In this document: piece by piece, positions 1 through 8,235 of the stretch
How the letters are laid out: each line of letters opens with the position of its first letter
Numbering within the stretch: position 1 is the stretch's first letter
Assembly (NCBI RefSeq): GCF_002204745.1
Contig: NZ_NIRR01000022.1
Location: 1 to 64,000, forward strand
Reading direction: 5' to 3'
DNA length: 64,000 nt
Source: Hymenobacter amundsenii
Lineage (GTDB): Bacteria > Bacteroidota > Bacteroidia > Cytophagales > Hymenobacteraceae
The notes under the pieces: generated by a model
Seen by the model: only the letters and a program-made list of their open reading frames with translations
Told to the model about the DNA's origin: nothing
Database searches by the model: none
Position numbers and translations under genes: made by a program

Positions 1-141
1 TACCGGCATGGGGTCGGTCGGGATTTCGGCCGAACCAACCTTGCCCACCACCTCCTTCACCTCCGGAAACTGCTTCAATAAGATGCGCTCGGCCTGTTGG
101 GGCCGCGGTGGCCGGGGCCGTGGCAGCAGCCGGTAACCCAT
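1..141 (-). pseudogene. 5'-truncated CzcA/CusA-type RND efflux pump fragment (runs off window start)
   Basis: Read on the minus strand from about base 103 towards base 1, the frame gives QQAERILLKQFPEVKEVV and then KVGSAEIPTDPMPV. This matches the periplasmic segment of heavy-metal efflux RND pumps (CzcA/CusA), which lies several hundred residues into the intact protein. Upstream, bases 104-141 read only as a Pro/Arg-rich string unlike the family, and a TAG sits directly before the ATG at 141. The first half of the pump gene is therefore missing here. It is either a decayed remnant or a rearrangement or assembly junction. The rest would lie before base 1, so I cannot tell how much of the 3' part survives. 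Confidence 0.5.
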
Positions 142-394
142 CTACTCCCAGCTAATCGGGCAGCCTATTGCGGCTTGGTTTGTTAGCCTTACAAAACCTT
201 CTGGTTGACCTGTTCTGGTCGGCCGGGAGGTTTTCGCTTTTAGGCAGCGGCCGGAATGGGCAGCATGACTTCGGCAGCGGGAGTTGGGGTGTTACTAGGG
301 CACTTTGCGCCGGCGCAAGGAAACAAAAAGACTGGCCAATAGCTTATTATTGCGTCTATCATCCGCCCCGACGGCTGCTTTTTTCTCTTTACTT

Positions 395-901
395 ATGGCT
401 CAACGCACTCTTCCCGTTATTCAGGCCCTGCGCGCCACTGCCCAGCGCCTCACCGTTCAGGCCCCTTACCAGTGGGGCCACATGGGCAGCTGCAACTGCG
501 GCCACCTGGCCCAAACCGTTACCAAGCTCACCAAGGCCGAAATTCATACCCGGGCCATGCAACGCTCCGGCGACTGGGAGCGGCAGCTCATCGACTACTG
601 CCCCACCAGTGGCTTGCCCATCGACGATACCATCGACGAGATGCTGGCCCTGGGCTTCACCCGCGCCGACCTCACCCACCTCGAACGTCTCTCCGACCCC
701 ACCATCCGGGCGGTTATCCCGTTCGAACGCCGCAACGCGCTACGCCACAACCAGCGCGATGATGTGGTTCTTTACCTGCGTACCTGGGCTGACTTGCTGG
801 AAGCCGAATTGTTGGATGGCATCGATCTGCCCAACCTGACGCCCGCAGCTCCCGTTCGTACGCCTTCCCTAGCCGCCGCGGCCATTGCTATCGGCGCGTA
901 G
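395..901 (+). CDS. conserved hypothetical protein, 168 aa
   Basis: Soluble protein with no signal peptide or membrane segment. It starts MAQRTLPVIQAL. It has a short Cys/His-containing stretch (GSCNCGH, about residues 30-36), an isolated Cys in DYCPTSG, and a helical C-terminal half rich in charged residues (IPFERRNALRHNQRDD). The ATG at 395 is preferred over an upstream start because the bases before it encode low-complexity sequence, and the product then begins directly in the folded-looking part. I do not recognise a named domain. It is followed by a strong hairpin at 927-978. The nearest neighbours give no functional context. Confidence 0.7.
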   Translation: MAQRTLPVIQALRATAQRLTVQAPYQWGHMGSCNCGHLAQTVTKLTKAEIHTRAMQRSGDWERQLIDYCPTSGLPIDDTIDEMLALGFTRADLTHLERLSDPTIRAVIPFERRNALRHNQRDDVVLYLRTWADLLEAELLDGIDLPNLTPAAPVRTPSLAAAAIAIGA

Positions 902-926
902 GCTTTAGCCAAAAACACCTCAAATA

Positions 927-978
927 GCTACCAACACAAAAGCGCGCGATCTGCCGGCGGGGCTTTTGTGTTGGTAGC
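927..978. terminator. perfect 17-bp stem hairpin, bidirectional terminator
   Basis: The arms 927-943 and 962-978 are exact reverse complements around an 18-base loop and contain the A/T run that becomes a U-tract on either strand. The hairpin lies between a plus-strand gene ending at 901 and a minus-strand gene ending at 1000, so it can serve both. Confidence 0.75.
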
Positions 979-999
979 CAAACCCGTAAACGAAACGGG

Positions 1000-1170
1000 T
1001 TAGTAGCTGACGTTGCTGCGCTGAGCCTCGCGGTATTGCTCCGTCCGGTGGGCGCGCTTATAGGCCGCATCGGCGTTGGGGTCTTTCTCCGGATCGGGAG
1101 CCTGCGAGCAGGACGACAGGAACAACGAAGCGCCAGCGGCGAACAGAACGAGCAGACGAAGATTTTTCAT
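1000..1170 (-). CDS. small lipoprotein, 56 aa
   Basis: Begins MKNLRLLVLFAAGASLFLSS followed by Cys: a classical lipoprotein signal with the lipid-modified Cys at about residue 21. The mature peptide is only about 35 residues, charged and unstructured-looking (APDPEKDPNADAAYKRAHRT). Short lipoproteins of this kind with an Asp/Lys-rich tail are common in Hymenobacter-like genomes, but I know no function. A TACCTTTG -7 box ends only 4 bases before the ATG, with TTG 20 bases upstream of it, so the mRNA is probably leaderless. The composition and the promoter together make this a real gene despite its size. Confidence 0.7.
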   Translation of the reverse strand: MKNLRLLVLFAAGASLFLSSCSQAPDPEKDPNADAAYKRAHRTEQYREAQRSNVSY

Positions 1171-1174
1171 GGCC

Positions 1175-1182
1175 CAAAGGTA
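1175..1182 (-). promoter_or_regulatory. -7 promoter box TACCTTTG of the small lipoprotein gene
   Basis: Exact match to the Bacteroidota TAnnTTTG box, with a TTG 20 bases upstream. It lies 4 bases before the ATG at 1170, implying transcription starts at or next to the start codon. Confidence 0.6.
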
Positions 1183-1923
1183 CGCACCACGCCGAAACCG
1201 GACAAGCTAAAGCTTACCCGGTTTCGAGCAGCTTTGAACCAGCGACCGAAACCAGGTAGCGCAGCCGCTTTTGTAAGCCGGCCGCCCTACTCGCTGCCTG
1301 GGCCTGAACACCTCACAATGATTTACAATTCTATACAACCGCAACTCGCTGTGCGTTTCCGAAGCTCACCTAGCGGCAGTAGTCTTTGTAAATGAAGCTC
1401 TAATTAACAGCGGTAGGCCGCTTCAATTCTCCCCGGCGGATATCTCAGCGCTAGCTGTTGCTTCGAATGGGTGAACTAACTTATTTAGCGACGAGCTGGT
1501 CTCTAGCAGTTGTACTTTCCCAGCCCCGATATCCGACAAGATAATTAGCATTAAATGGAACTTAGAGATGCGGAAATCATTGCTTCTATAGCGCTTGCAC
1601 AATTTTAACTATTCTTCTTTACACTTAACAACCTGCCAACATACTTCACCGTTACCAACAGATCAGGCATACAAGGTCAACTACCTGATAAAAAGATACA
1701 TAAAATTAAAATTCACACTTACCTAGTAATTCGTTTAGCATACTTTACATCAGCATTCAACGATGTTTTTTCAAAGTATATAACAACCGAATCACAGCCT
1801 CATCCAGCAGGCTATCAGCCGGCGCTAAACACTTCAGAATCATACCTGACAAATTGTATTCATTGGGTATACGCTAACGCTCACCGACTAAAGTGCGTCA
1901 CTCATCGACAATGGCAGGCTTGG
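1183..1923. other. AT-rich intergenic stretch without a recognisable gene
   Basis: About 740 bases with no credible reading frame. From about 1380 to 1900 the base composition becomes clearly more AT-rich than the flanks. I see no tRNA-like cloverleaf and no terminator. A 28-codon minus-strand frame at 1757-1843 exists but has no supporting signal. It may be a decayed gene or a foreign insert. Confidence 0.5.
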
Positions 1924-2532
1924 TTACCCACCCGCGCCTTCCGGCTGATAATCAGCAAACGTACCGTCCTGATAGAAGATCACAATACGACGAATACGCT
2001 TGCCCGGCTCGGCCAGCGCCTGCGCGAAGTCAACATCAGCGGGCGGTACTGCTCGGGATATGGGGGCGGCCGGCTGCTTTAGCGGCTGGCTAGGGCCAGG
2101 CGTTGCCGAGGGCGGCACTACAGGCTGGGCTGCGGCTGTGGGTAGTGCTGGGGCCGTATCAGGGGCGGGAATGCGCATTACGGGCTCCGGATTGGGCTGG
2201 GGAGGCGCCGGGGCGACTACGGGCAGCTCCGGCGCTACTGGGGCGGTGGCGGTGGCTTTACCGACTTGTCCGGCGGGAACGGTTGCAGTTGGCGGCGTAG
2301 AGCGCTTGGGGGGCTCTGCGGCGGGGGGCACCATTGGACCTTCGCCATTCAGGAGCCAAGCCAGGGACAAGTCCGGGAAAGCCGCCACAATCTTCTGCAC
2401 TACTTCTAGGCTGGGTTTGTTGCGCCCGCTCAGAATATGGCTCACTACGGGCCGAGATACCCCAATGGTATCGGCGAACTGGGAAGACGTAAGCTCCCGT
2501 GCGGTTAGCAACTCCTGAATCCGGTCGAGCAT
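1924..2532 (-). CDS. XRE-family helix-turn-helix regulator with Pro/Ala-rich linker, 202 aa
   Basis: Residues 1-60 form a Cro/CI-type HTH: the helix pair reads SSQFADTIGVSRPVVSHILS followed by GRNKPSLEVVQKIV. About residues 65-170 are a long Pro/Ala/Thr-rich, probably disordered linker. The last 30 residues form a compact conserved-looking tail (KRIRRIVIFYQDGTFADYQP). This HTH, linker and short basic-aromatic tail layout suggests a DNA-binding regulator whose tail contacts a partner, but the target is unknown. The start is fixed by the HTH beginning at residue 1 (MLDRIQELL). A TACATTTG box lies 21 bases upstream, and GTTTAC repeats beyond it are candidate binding sites. Confidence 0.85.
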   Translation of the reverse strand: MLDRIQELLTARELTSSQFADTIGVSRPVVSHILSGRNKPSLEVVQKIVAAFPDLSLAWLLNGEGPMVPPAAEPPKRSTPPTATVPAGQVGKATATAPVAPELPVVAPAPPQPNPEPVMRIPAPDTAPALPTAAAQPVVPPSATPGPSQPLKQPAAPISRAVPPADVDFAQALAEPGKRIRRIVIFYQDGTFADYQPEGAGG

Positions 2533-2553
2533 AGCAGCAACAAAGTAGATTTA

Positions 2554-2561
2554 CAAATGTA
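2554..2561 (-). promoter_or_regulatory. -7 promoter box TACATTTG of the XRE regulator gene
   Basis: Exact TAnnTTTG match on the minus strand, ending 21 bases upstream of the ATG at 2532. Confidence 0.5.
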
Positions 2562-2957
2562 GGCAATCGAACGAGCCAATGATTAGACAGTGCCGACTAT
2601 TCACTTTGCTAAACAAGCGTTAATTCTTCTGCCCAACTGTTTACATTTGACATTATACTCAATTACTAGTTTACAATTGTTTAACAAACGTAAACAACCT
2701 CCTCGCTCCTGCCTTTGGATAAACTCGCAGCTTATTTTCTGCTGGATACACTTTCGGTTCTTCTGAAGCTGCTGATACTAACCAAATATTGCGTCTATCC
2801 AGAGCCAGCCGGCGCACCGCAGTTTGGGCCGGCTTCAACCAGATTGCCTCCAAACCCATCGAAACGGAACCAGCGAAACGGTATCAGGCCCTTGCTTCCT
2901 ATGGGTGCCTATCCCACCAACTGCTCATACCGGCTACATAACCTCAAGGTAGTTGGC
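2562..2957. other. intergenic region between the XRE promoter and the next terminator
   Basis: About 400 bases, AT-rich from 2570 to 2700. A plus-strand open frame here (2715-3044) runs straight through the terminator hairpin at 2958-3009 and has no protein-like composition. I see no gene. The only structure is the cluster of GTTTAC motifs at 2639-2695. Confidence 0.5.
2639..2695. promoter_or_regulatory. GTTTAC repeat cluster, candidate operator
   Basis: GTTTAC occurs at 2639-2644 and 2669-2674, and its reverse complement GTAAAC at 2690-2695. Between the latter two lies the small dyad GTTTAACAAAC (2679-2689). Dyads of this kind about 100 bases upstream of an XRE gene are reasonable autoregulatory sites. 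This is inference from spacing and symmetry only. Confidence 0.3.
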
Positions 2958-3009
2958 CCACAAAAAAGCCCCTACTTCGCGCGGGCGCGAAGTAGGGGCT
3001 TTTTTGTGG
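2958..3009 (-). terminator. intrinsic terminator, 25-bp perfect stem
   Basis: The arms 2958-2982 and 2985-3009 are exact reverse complements with a 2-base loop. The outer A6/T6 gives a U-run after the hairpin in either direction. It sits 31 bases beyond the stop of the L,D-transpeptidase gene (minus strand). Confidence 0.85.
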
Positions 3010-3040
3010 CTAATCGGCCCTGCTGGAAGGGCGAGAGGCG

Positions 3041-4801
3041 CTAGTTGAAGTACTCTTTGGCCAGCGACTTGTCGTGGCCGTAGATGTCGTCGCGGAAGTG
3101 CACCTTGCCGGCATCATCAACCCAACTGGTGAAGTAGACCAGGTACACGGGCAGTTTCTCGGGGAGGGTTACGTACTTTTCCTCGCGGGTAGCAATGGTT
3201 TGCTCGATGTTGGTAGCATCCCAACCGGGCTTGTTGCGCAGCAGGTATTCGGCTAGCTTCAGGGGCTCAGCCACGCGCACGCAGCCGTGGCTGAAGCCGC
3301 GCTTGGTCTGGCTGAACAACTCGTCGTGGGGCGTGTCGTGCAGGTAAATGCTCTTGGAGTTGGGGAAGATGAACTTCACGTTACCCAAGTCGTTCTTCGG
3401 CCCTGGGCGGCGGCGCAGGGTATACTTCCAATTCTCTTCCGACACGTTGGCCCAGTCGATGCTATTGGGGTCAACGGGGGTAGCCTTGTCGCCCCAGCCC
3501 TTCACCACCTCCATATCGAGGCGGTCGAGGGTGCCCTGGGCATTGGCCACCAGCTTCGGCCGCAGCTCATTTTCGATGATGCTGAACGGCACGTTCCAGT
3601 ACGGAGCCAGCACCACGAACTCTACTTTGTCAGAAAAAATGGGGGTTTCGTGTAGTTCTTTACCCACGATGACGTTCATGTTGAAGGCTTCCTTGCCGTC
3701 TTCCATTACGTGGAGCTTATACTCGGGGATGTTAACGAGCAGGTAATCGGCCTCGAATTTCTTCGGGATCCAGCGCCAGCGCTCCATATTCATCAGGATC
3801 TGGTCGATGCGCTGCGACACCGGCACGTTGAGCTCGCGCAGGGTTTCACCCCCTACCACGCCGTCGGGCTTTAGGCCGTTCAGGTTCTGAAACTCCTTAA
3901 CGGCTGCCACCAGCTCGCCTTCATATTTCTCGGTAGCGGGGGCCGCGGCGGTAGCGGGCTGGCCGGGATTATTGGCCACGGCTACGGCGGGAGCCTCGCT
4001 GGTTGCGCCGGCAGTAGTGCCGAGCAGACGGCCGCGCAAAGCGGCTACGGCCGATGAGGCCGCGCCGGGCTTGAGCTTGGTACCGGCCGGAATGGCGGGC
4101 CAGCCACCCTTACGCTGCAGGGCACGGTAGTCAGCCAAAACCTTTTTCAGCCGGTCGTACTCGGGGTGCAGGGGCTCGAAATCGTAGTAGCCGTAGGTAC
4201 TTTCGCGCTCCTTGAGGATGGTCATGAGCGCCTTGTGCAACTTTACTTTGTTGCGCTTCACTTCCCAATCGATGTTCTTTACGGCCCGGGGGTCGACGGT
4301 ACCGCGGTAAAAATCGGAGGCGTAATTGAAATAAGTGGCCGATAAGGCCACGTCAATCTTCTTTTCCAGCGCGTTACGGCGGGTCGAGTCCGATTTGGCT
4401 GCTTCGAAGTCCTTGAAAAGCTGATCGAAGTTTTCGGTCTGGTAGTCTTTGGGGTTGAGGCCCTCGTCGGCGGCCTTACCGATGACGCCGAGCATGGTCT
4501 GGGCCTGGGGCACGAGTTCGTGGTCGCGGAACCAGCCCAGGCGGAAGTCGCGGGCCTTGTAGAATTTCTTGGCCCAGTCGATCTGGTCCTTGAACTGGGG
4601 CTCGGCCGCCATGTACTTTACAATGTACACGCTGTCGAGCGTAGGCTGGGGGCCGGCGGCTTGGGTGAGTACGTCGGGCAACGCCGATTTAATCGACGAC
4701 TGCTGATCCTGGCTACACGAAACGGTAGCCGTCAGCAGCATCAGGCTCAGCAGCCAAGCGCAGAAGGAAGTAGAAAGAAAAGAGGGAGGCATTGACTTCA
4801 T
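3041..4801 (-). CDS. L,D-transpeptidase, YcbB/LdtD type, lipoprotein, 586 aa
   Basis: Cross-links peptidoglycan through 3-3 bonds in the periplasm. From the ATG at 4801 the product has a hydrophobic signal ending TATVSC (lipobox-like, Cys about 29), an N-terminal scaffold of helices, and an Ala-rich insert. A peptidoglycan-binding-type repeat follows (EFQNLNGLKPDGVVGGETL). The C-terminal YkuD catalytic domain carries HDTP and SHGCVR, with the nucleophilic Cys. The length agrees with LdtD-like enzymes. Longer upstream frames to 4918 were not chosen because the signal peptide begins at 4801 (an ATG at 4792 is also possible). The gene stands alone, with its own terminator at 2958-3009. Confidence 0.88.
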   Translation of the reverse strand: MKSMPPSFLSTSFCAWLLSLMLLTATVSCSQDQQSSIKSALPDVLTQAAGPQPTLDSVYIVKYMAAEPQFKDQIDWAKKFYKARDFRLGWFRDHELVPQAQTMLGVIGKAADEGLNPKDYQTENFDQLFKDFEAAKSDSTRRNALEKKIDVALSATYFNYASDFYRGTVDPRAVKNIDWEVKRNKVKLHKALMTILKERESTYGYYDFEPLHPEYDRLKKVLADYRALQRKGGWPAIPAGTKLKPGAASSAVAALRGRLLGTTAGATSEAPAVAVANNPGQPATAAAPATEKYEGELVAAVKEFQNLNGLKPDGVVGGETLRELNVPVSQRIDQILMNMERWRWIPKKFEADYLLVNIPEYKLHVMEDGKEAFNMNVIVGKELHETPIFSDKVEFVVLAPYWNVPFSIIENELRPKLVANAQGTLDRLDMEVVKGWGDKATPVDPNSIDWANVSEENWKYTLRRRPGPKNDLGNVKFIFPNSKSIYLHDTPHDELFSQTKRGFSHGCVRVAEPLKLAEYLLRNKPGWDATNIEQTIATREEKYVTLPEKLPVYLVYFTSWVDDAGKVHFRDDIYGHDKSLAKEYFN

Positions 4802-5009
4802 AGGGAGAAAAAGCGGGAGCGAAATAAGGGAAAGTGAACCACTAACCATGCCAACGGGGCACCGGCGGAAACAGTTCGGGCTTTCTACTGCGTTTGCGGC
4901 GATGGAGTTGTCGGCCACTGCGCTTCATTCCCGGTAGGCAAGTTAGCAGATTTCGGCTGATTGCAGCCCTGGGCAGCCAGCGTTGTGCGCCACCGGCAGC
5001 CGTAATCAG

Positions 5010-5017
5010 TACCTTTG
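5010..5017 (+). promoter_or_regulatory. -7 promoter box TACCTTTG of the M1 aminopeptidase gene
   Basis: Exact TAnnTTTG match 51 bases upstream of the ATG at 5069, with TTG 24 bases upstream of the box. Confidence 0.6.
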
Positions 5018-5068
5018 CGGGCATATCCTTAGTATCCGCTTTCCTTTCTCCATTGCCCCGTTACGCTA

Positions 5069-6880
5069 ATGACTACTCCCCTGCTCCCCCCCACCGACCC
5101 GCATAGCCACGCCCGACCCGCCGAAGTAAGCGTCCGGCATCTGGCTCTCGACCTGCGGGTAGACTTCACTACCCAAACCCTGGCCGGCCACGCCACCTGG
5201 CAACTCAGCCGCCCCGCCGGCTCCACTGCAACGGAGTTGGTGCTCGACATCCGCGACTTAATGGTAGAGGCCGTGCTGCTCGGCGACTCGACCGCGGGCG
5301 AGCCCACTGAATTCACGCTGGGCGACGCCGACCACGTGCTAGGCCAGGCCCTGCGCATCAGGCTGCGGCCCGATACCACGGCCGTCACTATTCGCTACCG
5401 CACCACGCCCGGGGCGGCGGCGCTGCAGTGGCTGCGCCCGGAGCAGACAGCCGGCACCCAGCCGTTTCTGTTCACCCAGTCGCAAGCCATTCTGGCCCGC
5501 ACCTGGCTGCCCTGCCAGGACTCGCCGGGCGTGCGCTTCACCTACGAAGCCCGGGTGCAGGTGCCCGCCGACCTGCTGCCGCTGATGAGCGCCAGCAATC
5601 CACAACAGCTCCGGTCCGACGGCCGTTACGAGTTTCGCATGGACCAGCCCATTCCGGCCTACCTGATGGCGCTGGCCGTGGGCGAGTTGGAATTCCGGGC
5701 CCTGAGCCCGCGCACCGGCGTGTACGCCGAGCCAGCCACGTTGCCCAAAGCAATGGCCGAGTTCGGTGAGCTGGAGCCGATGGTGGCCGCCGCCGAGGAT
5801 TTGTATGGGCCCTACCGCTGGGAGCGGTACGATTTGCTGGTGCTACCGCCCTCCTTCCCGTTCGGGGGCATGGAAAACCCGCGCCTCACCTTCGTGACGC
5901 CCACCATCCTGGCCGGCGACCGGAGCCTGACCAGCCTCGTGGCCCACGAGTTGGCTCACTCCTGGAGTGGCAACCTGGTCACGAACGCCACCTGGAACGA
6001 TTTCTGGCTCAACGAGGGCTTCACCGTGTACTTCGAGCGCCGCATCATGGAGCGGCTCTACGGCCGGCCCTACGCCGACATGCTCCAGGCCCTGGGCCAC
6101 GCGGCGCTGCTGCACACGGTCCAGGAAATCGGAACGGCCAGCCCCGACACCCACCTGCGGCTAAACCTGGCCGGCCGCGACCCCGACGAGGGCCTGACCG
6201 AAATTGCCTACGAGAAGGGCGACTACCTGCTCCTGACCCTGGAACACCTGGTGGGCCGCCCCGCCCTCGACACCTTTATTAAGGAGTACTTCGCCCGCCA
6301 CGCTTTTCAGAGCATGGATACCGATTCATTTATCACCTACCTGCACGAGCAGCTCCTCAACGAACACCCCGGCCTAGCGGCCAAACTTCGCCTCGCTGAA
6401 TGGATTGACGGTCCCGGGATTCCGGGCAATGCCCCGCCGGTAGCCTCGGCCCGGTTCGCAGCCGTGGATGCGGCGGTGGCTACGTGGCAGCAGGGCACCC
6501 CGGCGAACCAGCTAAACACCGCCGCCTGGAGCAGCCACGAGTGGGTCCGGTTTCTGCACCAGCTGCCCGCCGGTTTGGCTTCGGGCCAATTGGCTGAGCT
6601 GGATGCGGCGTTTGGCTTCACCCAGTCGGGCAACGCCGAAATCCTGGCCGCCTGGCTGCCGCTTACCATTGCCGCCGATTATGCCCCCGCCGAGGCCGCG
6701 CTGCACGATTTCCTGACCCGGGTGGGCCGCCGCAAATTCATCCTGCCCCTTTATAAAGCCCTGCTAACCCGGCCCGACGGACTAGCCCGGGCCCGCCGCC
6801 TGTACGCCGCGGCCCGGCCCAACTACCACGCTGTAGCCACCAGTACTCTCGACGCGCTGCTGGGCCGGCCCGCCGAGTAA
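5069..6880 (+). CDS. M1-family metallo-aminopeptidase (leukotriene A4 hydrolase type), 603 aa
   Basis: Zinc aminopeptidase removing N-terminal residues from peptides, probably cytoplasmic since no signal peptide is visible. Domains in order: an N-terminal beta-sandwich (residues 15-200), then the catalytic domain with the substrate-binding FGGMEN, the zinc motif HELAH, and NEG after the usual 18-residue gap. A YEKG Tyr-bearing segment of the LTA4H/aminopeptidase B branch follows, then an all-helical C-terminal domain. Length and domain set match LTA4H-like bacterial enzymes of about 600 residues. The start ATG follows a TACCTTTG promoter 51 bases upstream. No terminator is obvious downstream. 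Confidence 0.92.
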   Translation: MTTPLLPPTDPHSHARPAEVSVRHLALDLRVDFTTQTLAGHATWQLSRPAGSTATELVLDIRDLMVEAVLLGDSTAGEPTEFTLGDADHVLGQALRIRLRPDTTAVTIRYRTTPGAAALQWLRPEQTAGTQPFLFTQSQAILARTWLPCQDSPGVRFTYEARVQVPADLLPLMSASNPQQLRSDGRYEFRMDQPIPAYLMALAVGELEFRALSPRTGVYAEPATLPKAMAEFGELEPMVAAAEDLYGPYRWERYDLLVLPPSFPFGGMENPRLTFVTPTILAGDRSLTSLVAHELAHSWSGNLVTNATWNDFWLNEGFTVYFERRIMERLYGRPYADMLQALGHAALLHTVQEIGTASPDTHLRLNLAGRDPDEGLTEIAYEKGDYLLLTLEHLVGRPALDTFIKEYFARHAFQSMDTDSFITYLHEQLLNEHPGLAAKLRLAEWIDGPGIPGNAPPVASARFAAVDAAVATWQQGTPANQLNTAAWSSHEWVRFLHQLPAGLASGQLAELDAAFGFTQSGNAEILAAWLPLTIAADYAPAEAALHDFLTRVGRRKFILPLYKALLTRPDGLARARRLYAAARPNYHAVATSTLDALLGRPAE

Positions 6881-7091
6881 GATGGGAGTTTGAGCCGGCG
6901 AGGCTGGCCTTTTTGCCCGTTTTTTTGTTCTTTACTTCGGCCCAGCAAACCGGCCCGCCGCTCTCAGGCAGGCCATTACCGGTTCGCCGGCCCGTTTTTT
7001 CATTTTCCGGATCAGCCCCCGTGGCCCGAACCTTGCTAGCGTAAGGGCCCAAGACTTTTCCTTTTTCCGTGGCTTAACACTGTTTTCTGCT

Positions 7092-8033
7092 TTGAAAAAC
7101 GTCAAACCGCTCGGCAAGCTCATTGCCATTGGTGGCAACGAGGATAAGGGCACTTACCCTAACCCTCGCACCAAGAAAAAATTCTATCTCAACTTCTTCG
7201 AGTTAGGCATTCTCAAGCGCGTCGTGCTCGAATCGGGCCAGGAAGACCCGCGCATTGAGGTGATTACCACCGCTTCGATGATTCCCGATGAGGTGGCGCG
7301 CATCTATATTTCCTCGTTCACGATGCTTAACTGCAACAACGTGAACGTGCTCGACATTCGCACCCGCGAAGATGCCCTACGCCCCGAGTACGTGGAGCGC
7401 ATCCGCCAGGCCGATATCGTGATGATGTCGGGCGGCAACCAGTCGCGGCTGGTGGATATTTTTGGGGGCACCGAGTTTCTGGCCGCCCTCAAGCACCGCT
7501 ACCAGACCAAGCCCAACTTCGTGATTGCCGGTACTTCGGCCGGGGCCATGGGCATGTCAAAAACTATGATCAAGGGTGGCAGCGTCCCCGACGCCCTCAT
7601 GAAGGGCGCCGTGAAGATGGGCACTGGCCTGGGCCTGCTCGACAACGTGGTTATCGACTCCCACTTTGTAAAGCGCGGCCGCTTCGGTCGCCTCATCGAG
7701 GCCGTGGCGCTGCATCCCAAGCTCATCGGCATCGGTTTGGGCGAGGATACGGGCATGCTCATCACCGAAGGCAACCAGCTCGAAACCATCGGCTCAAACA
7801 TGGTCATCATCATGGACGGCCACCACCTGGAGCACAGCAACGCCGCCGCCGCCCAAAAGGGCGAGGCCATCTCCATCGAGAATATGCTACTGCACGTGCT
7901 GGTGAAGGGCAACCTCTACGACGTAAACCAGCGCACGTTTTATCCTAACCTTAAGCTCCGAGAGCAAGTTGCCGAGTCGACGCTACTCACCGCCGGCCAG
8001 GGAGCCAACGAACCCACCCCGGCGGCTAGCTAA
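7092..8033 (+). CDS. cphB: cyanophycinase (peptidase S51), 313 aa
   Basis: Hydrolyses cyanophycin (multi-L-arginyl-poly-L-aspartate) to beta-Asp-Arg dipeptides. Seen: glycine-rich start LIAIGGNEDKG, the GGNQ motif (residues 114-117) and the nucleophile elbow GTSAGA with Ser149, all typical of peptidase family S51. The length fits cytoplasmic cyanophycinases, and no signal peptide is present. The start is a TTG codon; no ATG or GTG lies close upstream in frame and the conserved N-terminus begins within ten residues. The next gene, convergent, encodes an isoaspartyl peptidase that can finish the degradation. A strong terminator lies between them. No cyanophycin synthetase is in the window. Confidence 0.88.
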   Translation: MKNVKPLGKLIAIGGNEDKGTYPNPRTKKKFYLNFFELGILKRVVLESGQEDPRIEVITTASMIPDEVARIYISSFTMLNCNNVNVLDIRTREDALRPEYVERIRQADIVMMSGGNQSRLVDIFGGTEFLAALKHRYQTKPNFVIAGTSAGAMGMSKTMIKGGSVPDALMKGAVKMGTGLGLLDNVVIDSHFVKRGRFGRLIEAVALHPKLIGIGLGEDTGMLITEGNQLETIGSNMVIIMDGHHLEHSNAAAAQKGEAISIENMLLHVLVKGNLYDVNQRTFYPNLKLREQVAESTLLTAGQGANEPTPAAS

Positions 8034-8083
8034 GGAACCGAAAGTGGGCGACCATCGACCCATCAGATGTTTACCCAAATGTT

Positions 8084-8119
8084 AAAAAGCCCGTTATTTA
8101 GCTAAATAACGGGCTTTTT
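8084..8119. terminator. perfect 18-bp hairpin terminator between cphB and iaaA
   Basis: The arms 8084-8101 and 8102-8119 are exact reverse complements flanked by A5/T5. It lies 50 bases beyond the cyanophycinase stop and can also serve the convergent gene. Confidence 0.85.
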
Positions 8120-8235
8120 CTGCTCTTAGCCCGCCGGCCTCCGAGAAGTAACGGCGGCCATTCAGCCGCTGATAACGGCTGCGTTTTTCACGTTGTTTTC
8201 ACTCCTTATATATAAGGTGCTGTAGAACGTAGGGC

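Noticed and set aside
1757..1843. 28-codon minus-strand frame MILKCLAPADSLLDEAVIRL in the AT-rich region
   Set aside because: Reasonable composition but no promoter box, no terminator and no conservation evidence; too short to claim.
2715..3044. 109-residue plus-strand frame between the XRE and L,D-transpeptidase genes
   Set aside because: Reads straight through the perfect terminator at 2958-3009 and lacks protein-like composition.
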